Source: Pararhizobium mangrovi (lineage in GTDB: Bacteria; Pseudomonadota; Alphaproteobacteria; Rhizobiales; Rhizobiaceae). Taken from it: a stretch of 64,000 bases of DNA. Position numbers and translations under genes: made by a program. Location of the stretch: positions 62,001-126,000 of the forward strand of contig NZ_VHLH01000010.1 in NCBI RefSeq assembly GCF_006516965.1, read 5' to 3'. The notes under the pieces are model-generated. The model did no database searches. It saw only the letters and a program-made list of their open reading frames with translations, and was not told the origin of the DNA. Of the stretch, positions 56,475-64,000 are shown in pieces. Position 1 is the stretch's first letter. Every line of letters begins with the position of its first letter.

Positions 56475-57408
56475 CCCGGAATACACGATCCACAGCCACC
56501 ACCATCATTTCGGCTGGGACAATTCCATCGAACCGGTGCGCACGGTCGCACCGGGCACGACGGTCGAGTTCGAGTGCATCGATTCCTCCGGCGGCCAGCT
56601 GACGCCCGAAAGCACGATCGCCGACATGGCGGCGTTCGACTTCGACAAGATCAATCCCGTGACCGGGCCGATCGTCGTCGACGGCGCCGAACCGGGGGAT
56701 GCGTTGAAGATCACGATCGGGGAGTTCAAGCCGTCCGGCTTCGGGTGGACGGCGAACATCCCGGGCTTCGGGCTGTTGGCCGACCAGTTCGAGGAACCGG
56801 CCCTCAACATCTGGTCCTACGACAAGGGCTCGCTCGAGCCGGCCCTCTTCGGTGAGCATGGGCGGGTGCCGCTGAAGCCGTTTGCCGGCACGATCGGCAA
56901 TGCGCTTGCCGAACCGGGCCATCATTCGGTCGTTCCGCCGCGCCGCGTCGGCGGCAATCTCGACATTCGCGATCTTTCCGCCGGCACGGTGCTCTACCTG
57001 CCTGTGGAAGTGGCGGGCGCGCTCTTTTCCGTCGGCGATACCCATGCCGCACAGGGCGACGGCGAGGTGTGCGGAACGGCGATCGAAAGTCCGATGAATG
57101 CCGTTCTGACCTTCGAACTCGAGAAGGCGGCCAATCTTCGGATGCCGCGCTTCACAACGCCGGGACCGGTCACGCGCCACCTCGACGTGAAGGGCTACGA
57201 GGTGACGACGGGCGTCGGTGCCGACCTGATGGAAGGCGCTCGGGCGGCCGTCTCGCAGATGGTCGATCTGCTCGCCGCACGCCACAAGCTCGCGCCGGTC
57301 GATGCCTACATGCTGTGTTCCGTCTGTGGTGACCTGCGCATCTCCGAGATCGTCGACCAACCGAACTGGGTCGTGTCGTTCTATTTCCCGCGCACGGTCT
57401 TCGAATGA
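56464..57408 (+). CDS. Acetamidase/formamidase-family hydrolase
   Basis: The 314-residue protein begins MCNSPEYTIHSHHHHFGWDN and has GDTHAAQGDGEVCGTAIESP and YMLCSVCGDLRISEIVD, the conserved segments of the FmdA/AmdA family. These enzymes hydrolyse short-chain amides to ammonia and the acid in the cytoplasm. Its place between the binding protein (11-base overlap) and the ATPase (ATGA overlap) suggests it acts on the imported substrate. Which amide is used cannot be deduced. Confidence 0.88.
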   Translation: MCNSPEYTIHSHHHHFGWDNSIEPVRTVAPGTTVEFECIDSSGGQLTPESTIADMAAFDFDKINPVTGPIVVDGAEPGDALKITIGEFKPSGFGWTANIPGFGLLADQFEEPALNIWSYDKGSLEPALFGEHGRVPLKPFAGTIGNALAEPGHHSVVPPRRVGGNLDIRDLSAGTVLYLPVEVAGALFSVGDTHAAQGDGEVCGTAIESPMNAVLTFELEKAANLRMPRFTTPGPVTRHLDVKGYEVTTGVGADLMEGARAAVSQMVDLLAARHKLAPVDAYMLCSVCGDLRISEIVDQPNWVVSFYFPRTVFE

Positions 57409-59219
57409 GCGTAAGCGAAGCGATCAGCGAGGCCGGTACCGTAATGCCGGCCTCACAAACCGGCGAGCCCGTCCTTCGCGTCGACGGTTTGACGGTTATG
57501 GTCGACGGGGAAGACGGGTCGCGGCCCGTCGTTTCCGATTTGAGCTTCGAGGTACGGCGCGGCGAGACGCTGGCTCTGGCCGGCGAGTCCGGCTCCGGTA
57601 AGTCGATGACGTCGCTCGCGATCATGGGTCTGCTGCCGAAGCCGGCGGCGCGGCTTGCAGGTGGCCGCGTCCTGCTCGGCGAGACCGATCTCGCCCGTCT
57701 CGGCGAAGCCGGCATGCGCCGCATCCGCGGCGATCGCGTTGCGATGATCTTCCAGGAGCCGATGACCTCGCTCAATCCGGTGCTGACGATCGGCCGGCAG
57801 GTGATCGAGGCGATCCAGGCGCACGAGCCGATCGGTCGCCGGCAGGCGCGCGAACGCGCCATCGAGGCGCTGAACGCCGTGCGCATTCCCGAAGCCGAAA
57901 GCCGGCTCTCCCAGCATCCGCACGAACTTTCCGGCGGCATGCGCCAGCGGGTCGTCATTGCGATGGCCCTGGCGCTGAAGCCGGACGTCCTCATCGCGGA
58001 CGAGCCGACGACGGCGCTCGACGTGACCGTTCAGGCGCAGATCCTGCAGCTTTTGAAAGACCTTCAGCGCGATCTCGGCACCGCGATCATCCTCATCACG
58101 CACGATATGGGCGTCGTCGCCGAGACGGCCGATCGCGTGATCGTGCTGCGCAACGGTAAGATGGTCGAGGAGAACGCGATCGACGTACTCTTCGCAAAGC
58201 CGCGCGAGCCCTATACGCGCGAACTGCTCGCGGCGGTGCCGCGCATGGGAACGTCGCGCGATCGTATCCCGGATGCCGAAAGGCGCGGCGCGGCGAAGAC
58301 GCTTCTTTCTGCGCATGATTTGAGTGTCCGGTTCGATCTGACCGGCGGTGTTCTCGGGCGGGTGAACCGCCGGGTGCACGCCGTCGAAGGGATCTCATTC
58401 GATATCCAAGCACGCGAAACCTTCTCGCTCGTCGGCGAGTCCGGCTGCGGCAAGTCGACGACGGCGAAGGCGATCGCCGGCCTCGTGCCCTATGAGGGCG
58501 ATCTGATCCTCGACGGACGCAATATCGGCGGGCTCGACCGTGCGGGCCGGAAGCGGGTACGTCGCGATATCCAGATGATCTTCCAGGACCCGTTCGCCTC
58601 GCTCGATTCGCGCATGACGGTCGGCGACCTCGTGCGCGAACCGCTCGATATCCACGATGTCGGCAAGCCGCGGGAGCGGAACGAGCGCGTGGTCGAGCTC
58701 TTCGAGCGCGTCGGTCTGACGGCGGATCAGGTGCGCCGCTATCCGCACGAATTTTCCGGCGGCCAGCGCCAGCGCATCTGCATCGCGAGGGCTTTGGCGC
58801 TGCGGCCGAAGCTGATCGTCGCCGACGAAAGCGTTTCCGCACTCGACGTCTCGGTTCAGGCGCGCGTGCTCGATCTCCTGAAGGAGTTGCAGGCCGAGTT
58901 CGGCATCGCCTATCTGTTCATCTCGCACGACATGGCCGTGGTCGAGACGATCTCCGACCGCGTGGCGGTGATGTATCTCGGGCAGATCGTCGAAATGGGA
59001 AGCTGCGCTCAGATCTTCGCCGACCCGCGTCATCCCTATACGCGACGCCTCATCGAGGCCGTTCCGGTTCCCGATCCGAACTACGAGCGCGCGCCTTTCA
59101 TCCGTATGACGGGCGAGATCCCGACGCCGGTGCGCAAGCTGAACGATCCGCCCGAACGTCTGACCCTGCAGGATGTGGGCGGCGGACATCTCGTGGCCGA
59201 GGAGGCGGTGCGTGTGTGA
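57405..59219 (+). CDS. Fused peptide-type ABC ATPase (DppD and DppF halves in one chain)
   Basis: The 604-residue protein has two ATPase domains. The N-terminal half has Walker A GESGSGKSM near residue 64, LSGGMRQRV and LIADEPTTALDVT; the C-terminal half has GESGCGKST near 344, FSGGQRQRI and LIVADESVSALDVS. Each resembles DppD or DppF, so one protein powers the transporter. The ATG overlaps the amidase stop. It is the last gene of the operon. Such fusions are known in Rhizobiales. Confidence 0.92.
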   Translation: MSVSEAISEAGTVMPASQTGEPVLRVDGLTVMVDGEDGSRPVVSDLSFEVRRGETLALAGESGSGKSMTSLAIMGLLPKPAARLAGGRVLLGETDLARLGEAGMRRIRGDRVAMIFQEPMTSLNPVLTIGRQVIEAIQAHEPIGRRQARERAIEALNAVRIPEAESRLSQHPHELSGGMRQRVVIAMALALKPDVLIADEPTTALDVTVQAQILQLLKDLQRDLGTAIILITHDMGVVAETADRVIVLRNGKMVEENAIDVLFAKPREPYTRELLAAVPRMGTSRDRIPDAERRGAAKTLLSAHDLSVRFDLTGGVLGRVNRRVHAVEGISFDIQARETFSLVGESGCGKSTTAKAIAGLVPYEGDLILDGRNIGGLDRAGRKRVRRDIQMIFQDPFASLDSRMTVGDLVREPLDIHDVGKPRERNERVVELFERVGLTADQVRRYPHEFSGGQRQRICIARALALRPKLIVADESVSALDVSVQARVLDLLKELQAEFGIAYLFISHDMAVVETISDRVAVMYLGQIVEMGSCAQIFADPRHPYTRRLIEAVPVPDPNYERAPFIRMTGEIPTPVRKLNDPPERLTLQDVGGGHLVAEEAVRV

Positions 59220-59248
59220 TCGGGGGAGGTTGCGAAAAGCGCCTGTCC

Positions 59249-60007
59249 CTATTTCCCGCCGTCGACGCTGATGATCTGGCCGGAGATCCAGCCGGCGTTT
59301 TCGCTTGCGAAGAAAAGCACCATCGCGGCGATGTCTTCGGGCGTGCCGCGGCGTTTCAGCGCGATCGATTCGACGAGGCGGGTCTGTCCTTCGGTGCCCA
59401 TCGCCTCCCATTGGCGTTCGGTCGCGGGATTGGAGCGCACGAAGCCGGGGGCGACGCTGTTGACCGTGATGCCGAACGCGCCGAGTTCGTGGGCGAGCTG
59501 GCGCGTCAGGCCGATCTGGCCGGCCTTCGCGCTCGCATAGGCTTGGATGCCCGTCAGGCTGACCCCGAGGCCGGCGCCGCTCGCGATGTTGACGATGCGC
59601 CCGAAGGTTCGCTCCTTCATCGTCGGCGCGACGGCCTGGCTCATGAAGAACGCGCCGTCCAGGTTAACGGCGAAGATCGCCCGCCAGTCGTCCTCGCCGA
59701 TCTCTTCGATCGGCCGGCCGGTCTGGCCGCGAACGCCGCCGGCATTGTTCACGAGGACGTCGATACGGCCCGTCTTCGCGGCGATGCCGCCGACCGCGGA
59801 CTGAACGGCGGCCCGATCGCCGACGTCGAGAACATGGGAATGCACGGCGCCGCGCGCCGAGCGCGCCGTCTCTTCGAGCCCGGCCTCGTCGATATCGAAG
59901 ACGTGAACGTCCGCCCCGCGCTCGGCGAAGGCGTGCGCGATGGCACGGCCGAAGCCGATCGCACCGCCGGTGACGAGTACGGTCCGACCGGAGAAATCGA
60001 AATTCAT
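59249..60007 (-). CDS. Short-chain dehydrogenase/reductase (FabG-like)
   Basis: The 252-residue protein has the SDR cofactor motif VTGGAIGFGRAIA, NNAGG, the catalytic S-Y-K set (NIASGAGL, QAYASAKAG) and the C-terminal SGQIISVDGG. It should reduce or oxidise a hydroxy/keto substrate with NAD(P). It is the last gene of a minus-strand operon with a ketopantoate-reductase-like enzyme and a creatininase. Start and preceding stop overlap (ATGA at 60004-60007). The pathway is not known. Confidence 0.87.
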   Translation of the reverse strand: MNFDFSGRTVLVTGGAIGFGRAIAHAFAERGADVHVFDIDEAGLEETARSARGAVHSHVLDVGDRAAVQSAVGGIAAKTGRIDVLVNNAGGVRGQTGRPIEEIGEDDWRAIFAVNLDGAFFMSQAVAPTMKERTFGRIVNIASGAGLGVSLTGIQAYASAKAGQIGLTRQLAHELGAFGITVNSVAPGFVRSNPATERQWEAMGTEGQTRLVESIALKRRGTPEDIAAMVLFFASENAGWISGQIISVDGGK

Positions 60008-61029
60008 CGCGCGGTTTCCAGATTTTCCAGTTCCGACAGATTCGCAAAATCGAGCGGACGGTCGCCGGTTTCGATCTCGTGGATCATCGCGACCACCCGC
60101 TCGGTCAACGGTGTCGGAACACCGTGCGCATGGCCGGTCGAGACGATGGGGCCAAGCTGGGCGTCGACCTCGGTCGCCCGCTTGCGGATCGCGAGGTCGC
60201 GCCAGATGCCGGAATGCGACTTTTCCGAGCGCCGGTTGTGCGCCACCATGTCGTCGAAGGAGCGCTCGGTCCTTTCCTTGTCGGCACCGGGTGAAAAGGC
60301 GAGCGGATCGAAGCCGTCGAAAGGTTCGGGCTTCACGCCTGCCGCATCGGCGACCGCGCCGACTTCCTGTGCCAGGCGCGTGAGGAGAGGGCGGAAGCGC
60401 CGCTCGTCGAGCACGTCGGCGATGCTGTCGTCGGTGAGCGCGGTCGCGAAGAGGAGCGTGCCGTAGACGAGCTTGCCCCAGAGATAGCCCCAGATGTTGT
60501 CCGTCAGCACCGCTTTCGGTTCGAAGCGCTGCATCAGGGCGTAAAGGGCGTCGATGCGCGGGCTTGCCGATCCGTCGAGTTCGCCGACGACGACGGCGCC
60601 GTGGCCGCTGTAATGCACATGGCCGGGCGCCAGATAGTCCGCGCCGAAATTCACGAAGCAGCCGACGGTCCGCTCGGCGCCGACCGTGTCGGCGATGACC
60701 CGTTCGTTGAGCCCGTTCTGGGCCGAGACGACGAAGCCGTCTTCTGCAAGATGCGGTTTCAGGGCGCGAATGGCGGCATTGGTATGATGCGCCTTCACGC
60801 AGAGAAAGGTCCGCTCGAACGTGCCCCGAAGCGCTTCGGGCGTGAAGGCGGGCAGACGAACGGTATCGCCGAAGATCGGCCCCTCGATCGTCAGCCCGTG
60901 CGCCTCGATCGCCATGACGTGATCGGCCGCGGCGTCGACGAGCACGACCTCTTCGCCCGTGCGGGCGAAGGCGGCCGCGAGCGTCCCGCCGATGGCGCCA
61001 GCGCCCCAGATCAGGATCGGGCCGCTCAC
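60004..61029 (-). CDS. Ketopantoate-reductase-family protein (2-dehydropantoate 2-reductase-like)
   Basis: The 341-residue protein starts at a GTG that overlaps the creatininase stop (GTGA). It has the NADP-binding motif WGAGAIGGTLAAAFARTGEE, FLCVKAHHTNAAI and SAQNGLNE, as in PanE/ApbA enzymes, with a C-terminal helical domain. True pantothenate function is doubtful because it lies in a catabolic-looking operon with a creatininase and an SDR; relatives reduce various 2-keto acids. Confidence 0.82.
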   Translation of the reverse strand: MSGPILIWGAGAIGGTLAAAFARTGEEVVLVDAAADHVMAIEAHGLTIEGPIFGDTVRLPAFTPEALRGTFERTFLCVKAHHTNAAIRALKPHLAEDGFVVSAQNGLNERVIADTVGAERTVGCFVNFGADYLAPGHVHYSGHGAVVVGELDGSASPRIDALYALMQRFEPKAVLTDNIWGYLWGKLVYGTLLFATALTDDSIADVLDERRFRPLLTRLAQEVGAVADAAGVKPEPFDGFDPLAFSPGADKERTERSFDDMVAHNRRSEKSHSGIWRDLAIRKRATEVDAQLGPIVSTGHAHGVPTPLTERVVAMIHEIETGDRPLDFANLSELENLETAR

Positions 61030-61727
61030 GACCACGGACCCTCGAGCTGCGCGCGGGTCTCCTCGACGCCGACCGCCCAGAGCGCTTCCATCTCGTCGTC
61101 GGACTTTTCGTAATAGCCGCCGAAATTGCCGTCGCCGAGATAGCCGCGCAGCGTGTCGGCACTCATCACGCTCATCCGGGCGAAATCGACCATCGGCTTT
61201 TGCTGGGTCGGCTGTTCGATGCCGGCGAGCCGCGTCCAGGGGAAGTTTTCCATCCAGGAGGCGTGCGAGGCGACGGGATCGATCTCCTGCACCTTGGCGA
61301 AGGTCTTCGGCGCGTTCCACCAATTGTGCAGCTTCACCGCGACGTCCGGGTTCTCGCCCATCCATTCGAGCGCCAGATTGCCCGCCGGCACGTTTCCGCC
61401 ATGGCCGTTAACCAGCAGGATGCGGCGGAAGCCGGTGCTCGCCAGCGAATCGAGGATGTCGCGAACGACCGCGAGATAGGTCGCCACGGAAAGCGAGACC
61501 GTGCCCGGATAGGCCATGAAGCGCGGCGTCAGCCCGTAGGCCACGGCAGGAAAGACGGGAACGCCGAGCGGTTCGGCCGCGTCCGCCGCGACCTTTTCGG
61601 AAAGGATCGAATCGACGGAAAGCGAGAGATTGGCGTGCTGCTCGGTGCTGCCGAGCGGCAGGACGCAGCGATCGTCATGCTTCAGATAGGCCTCGACCTG
61701 GCTCCAGTTCATCTCGGCGATCTTCAT
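61026..61727 (-). CDS. Creatininase-family amidohydrolase
   Basis: The 233-residue protein has the family motifs LPLGSTEQHANLSLSVDS (metal-binding Glu, His and Asp) and LVNGHGGNVPAG, with a final EMEALWAVGVEETR region. Family members hydrolyse cyclic or amide substrates such as creatinine; the substrate here is not known. It overlaps the GntR stop by four bases and is followed by a reductase and an SDR. Confidence 0.85.
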   Translation of the reverse strand: MKIAEMNWSQVEAYLKHDDRCVLPLGSTEQHANLSLSVDSILSEKVAADAAEPLGVPVFPAVAYGLTPRFMAYPGTVSLSVATYLAVVRDILDSLASTGFRRILLVNGHGGNVPAGNLALEWMGENPDVAVKLHNWWNAPKTFAKVQEIDPVASHASWMENFPWTRLAGIEQPTQQKPMVDFARMSVMSADTLRGYLGDGNFGGYYEKSDDEMEALWAVGVEETRAQLEGPWS

Positions 61728-62713
61728 GAGGCTTCCTTGTCTTCCTGGATGGGTTCGGCCGATCTGCCGATCAGCGGAATGATCTCGCGTTCGACGTCTG
61801 CGGCATCGGGTGCGTGGCGGTATTCGAAGACGGTCTTGTCGCCGGAAACATGCGCGACGACCGATTCCGCGCCCGTCGCGTAGATGACGGCGTCCGCCCA
61901 GGCGACGATATCGTCGAGGCCCTCGGTCTCGATGGTGACGCCGCGTACCGTTTCGAGGTGGGGCGCAAAACGACGAACGCCCGCCGTCATGATCGGTAGG
62001 AAATCGGCGAAGCGCGAGACCGCGGCAATGCGGTGATTGGAATCGAGCGAGGCGAGGGCACGCCGCGTTTCCTCGGACGGAATGAAGCTTACCGCCGCCA
62101 CCCGGGTACCCGGTACGAGGGCGGCGACCTCCCGGCGGCGATTGGCGAAGGTGACGACGAGGTCGGCCGCCTTGGCTCGCATCAGCTTTTCCGCGTCGCG
62201 CTCGATTTCGGCGACGGTCATCGGCTCGACAGTCGCCGCCCGGCCGACCTGTTCGCCGAGACGGCGGGCGTAGCTCGCCGTCGCAGCCGGGAAGAGCCCG
62301 ACGAGCGCGATGCGGAAGCGCCGGCCGACGCGTTCGCGATAGACGGCGCTCGCGTGGACGAGGGCGACGAGTTCGCTCGCGCCGAGCCCCATCGCCTCGC
62401 CGGCGTCGACGAGGTCGTTGATCTGGTGGTGGAGCTTCGCACCGCCTTGACGCATGGCGCCTCGCGAGGTGGAACCGCTGTGGCTGACGAAGGAGCCCGC
62501 ACCCGGCCGCGTTTCGATCAGGCCGGCACGCTTGAGATCGGTATAAACCTGGCTCACCGTCATGGGCGCCACGCCGACCGTTTCGGAAAGCTCGCGCACG
62601 GAGGGCAGGGCCGCTCCGGGCATCAGCTCGCCGCATGCGATGCCGTACTCGATCAGGCCCTGTAGCTGCGTGCGCAGGCCGACCGGAAGCGTACGGTCGA
62701 CGAAGAACTCCAT
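61724..62713 (-). CDS. GntR-type transcriptional regulator with a periplasmic-binding-like ligand domain
   Basis: The 329-residue protein has an N-terminal winged helix (LPSVRELSETVGVAPMTVSQ, VYTDLKRAGLIETRPGAGSF) and a long C-terminal domain (about 115-325) with the alternating beta/alpha pattern of sugar-binding-type sensors rather than the usual UTRA or FCD domain. It heads the creatininase operon and is divergent from the DppA-like gene, so it may control both. The ATG at 62713 has GAGGGG four bases upstream; a start at 62749 has no support. Confidence 0.82.
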   Translation of the reverse strand: MEFFVDRTLPVGLRTQLQGLIEYGIACGELMPGAALPSVRELSETVGVAPMTVSQVYTDLKRAGLIETRPGAGSFVSHSGSTSRGAMRQGGAKLHHQINDLVDAGEAMGLGASELVALVHASAVYRERVGRRFRIALVGLFPAATASYARRLGEQVGRAATVEPMTVAEIERDAEKLMRAKAADLVVTFANRRREVAALVPGTRVAAVSFIPSEETRRALASLDSNHRIAAVSRFADFLPIMTAGVRRFAPHLETVRGVTIETEGLDDIVAWADAVIYATGAESVVAHVSGDKTVFEYRHAPDAADVEREIIPLIGRSAEPIQEDKEAS

Positions 62714-62733
62714 GTCACCCCTCAAGCGTTCTA

Positions 62734-62754
62734 GTCCTGTAATACGCATAGGAC
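62734..62754. promoter_or_regulatory. Possible GntR operator in the divergent region
   Basis: GTCCT (62734-62738) and AGGAC (62750-62754) flank an 11-base AT-rich centre (TAATACGCAT) just upstream of the regulator gene. This is a weak candidate binding site for the GntR protein. A TTGACA at 62808-62813 could be a -35 element for the divergent DppA-like gene, but no good -10 was found. Confidence 0.35.
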
Positions 62755-62876
62755 GCTGCTGGAGACCTTAGCAAGGGCGTTTCCACACTTTCGCACAGAC
62801 TAAGGCGTTGACAAGGTGGCGGGGCCATGGAAGCGTACTGAAAAAGTAGAACGCTTTCAGATCGAAGGGGAACTTC

Positions 62877-64000
62877 ATGAAGCGCATTCTGGCTGCCGCG
62901 CTGACGGCAACATTCCTTTTCAGTTCGGCTCTTCCGTCGCTCGCGATCGAACGGGGCGGCACCATGACCTATGGTCGCTACGCCGACAGCCTTTTCCTCG
63001 ATCCGGTCCTCAACGACGCCAATGTCGACATCTGGATCCTGACCAATCTCTACGACACGTTGATCCTGCCGACCGACGACGGCAAGGGGCTGAAGCCCGG
63101 ACTGGCGACGAAATGGAACGTTTCCGAGGACGGCAAGACCGTCACGCTCACATTGCGGCAAGGCGCCGAGTTCTCCGACGGCTCGCCAATCACGCAGGAA
63201 GACGTGAAGTGGTCTCTCGACCGGGCGAAGAACCCGGATAACGGCATCTGGAACTTCCTGGTTCAGTCCATCGACACGGTCGAGGCGAAGGGCGACGACC
63301 AGATCGTCCTGCATCTGAAGCATCCCGATCCGGCGATCCTGGCGGCATTGACCGTCTTCAATACCGCGATCATGCCGAAGAAGGCCTTCGAGGCCTCGGA
63401 CGGCAAGACGATGCGCGAAAAGGCCGAGAACTTCGCCCAGCACATGGTCGGCTCCGGGCCGTTCGTCCTGAAGTCGTGGGATCGCGGCTCGACCATGAAG
63501 CTCGTCAAGAACGAGCATTACTGGGCCAAGGGCGAAGACGGAAAGCCGCTGCCCTATCTCGACGGCGTCACCTTCGAGGTCCTCCCCGACGACGCGACGC
63601 GCATCCTGAAGCTGAAGTCGGGCGAACTCGACGGCGCGGAGCTCATTCCCTATTCCCGCGTCAAGGAGCTTCAGGACGCTCCAAACGTCGACATGAAGCT
63701 TTTCCCCTCGACGCGCGTCGCCGACATCATCATGAACGTGCGCCAGAAGGTGAACGGCAAGGACAACCCGATCTCCAAGCCGAAGGTTCGCCAGGCGCTG
63801 AATTACGCGGCCAACAAGAAGGCCATCATTCAGGTGGTCACGAACGGCGTCGGCTCGCCGATGAGTTCCTACATGTCCTCGGCGACGCCGCTGCATACCG
63901 GCGACGGCAAGGCCGTCTACCCCTACGATCTCGACAAGGCGAAGTCGCTGATGAAGGAAGCCGGTTATCCCGACGGTTTCAAGACTTCGATCCTCGTGCT
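62877..64000 (+). CDS. Peptide-type ABC substrate-binding protein (DppA-like), C-terminus outside window
   Basis: The visible 374 codons begin MKRILAAALTATFLFSSALP, a signal peptide cut near residue 21, followed by an SBP_bac_5 domain with GGTMTYGRYADSLFLDPVLN, KWNVSEDGKTVTLTLRQG and GSPITQEDVKWSLDRAKN. A GGGG lies seven bases before the ATG. It is divergent from the GntR-creatininase operon and probably the first gene of another peptide-type importer. It differs from the DppA-like protein at 54807. The gene runs off the window. Confidence 0.85.
   Translation, partial: MKRILAAALTATFLFSSALPSLAIERGGTMTYGRYADSLFLDPVLNDANVDIWILTNLYDTLILPTDDGKGLKPGLATKWNVSEDGKTVTLTLRQGAEFSDGSPITQEDVKWSLDRAKNPDNGIWNFLVQSIDTVEAKGDDQIVLHLKHPDPAILAALTVFNTAIMPKKAFEASDGKTMREKAENFAQHMVGSGPFVLKSWDRGSTMKLVKNEHYWAKGEDGKPLPYLDGVTFEVLPDDATRILKLKSGELDGAELIPYSRVKELQDAPNVDMKLFPSTRVADIIMNVRQKVNGKDNPISKPKVRQALNYAANKKAIIQVVTNGVGSPMSSYMSSATPLHTGDGKAVYPYDLDKAKSLMKEAGYPDGFKTSILV

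Overview
The window is about 64 kb of GC-rich bacterial chromosome, densely coded, with many 4-base stop/start overlaps (ATGA or GTGA). The protein set points to an alphaproteobacterium, most likely order Hyphomicrobiales (Rhizobiales): an imuA-imuB-dnaE2 mutagenesis cassette with a GAAC-N7-GAAC LexA box, an Omp25/Omp31-type surface protein, the N-acetylglutaminylglutamine amide (NAGGN) osmolyte genes, and Pot- and Dpp-type ABC transporters. I cannot name a genus. I saw no rRNA, tRNA, CRISPR array, insertion sequence or phage gene.

Layout. 1-4275: envelope glycan genes (polyprenyl-phosphate-type glycosyltransferase, methyltransferase and a membrane protein on minus; two membrane proteins on plus). 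4464-10145: SOS-type translesion cassette. 10676-24656: one six-gene minus-strand alpha-glucan/trehalose cluster, transcribed glgE, treS-maltokinase, glgX, treZ, malQ, treY. 24771-29599: a Tad/VWA protein, a HAD phosphatase, purU, an outer-membrane protein and a GNAT acetyltransferase. 29691-32545: a PQQ glucose-dehydrogenase-like enzyme split into a secreted catalytic protein and a separate membrane anchor. 32872-39505: a BCCT betaine/choline-type carrier followed by the three NAGGN genes. 39540-41842: a histidine kinase and a uracil-DNA-glycosylase-family protein. 41894-49163: polyamine metabolism (Lrp-type regulator with a palindromic upstream site, ornithine-decarboxylase-like enzyme, Pot-type ABC importer, gamma-aminobutyraldehyde dehydrogenase). 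49364-50692: a LysR regulator and a decayed ABC ATPase. 51117-59219: an amide-sensing operon amiC-amiR-dppC-dppB-dppA-amidase-dppDF behind a terminator-containing leader. 59249-64000: a GntR-creatininase-reductase-SDR operon, divergent from another peptide-type binding protein that runs off the window.

How the genes fit together. Trehalose synthesis and recycling, betaine-type uptake and NAGGN synthesis are three osmotic-stress routes within about 29 kb. The amiC-to-dppDF operon looks like a self-regulated amide uptake and hydrolysis unit: a cytoplasmic AmiC-type sensor, an ANTAR antiterminator, an attenuator-like leader, an ABC importer and an acetamidase/formamidase-family hydrolase. I regard it as the most interesting candidate for an undescribed system. 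A degenerate dispersed repeat occurs three times (near 10.3, 29.0 and 49.3 kb), and two copies supply the stop codon of the adjacent gene.
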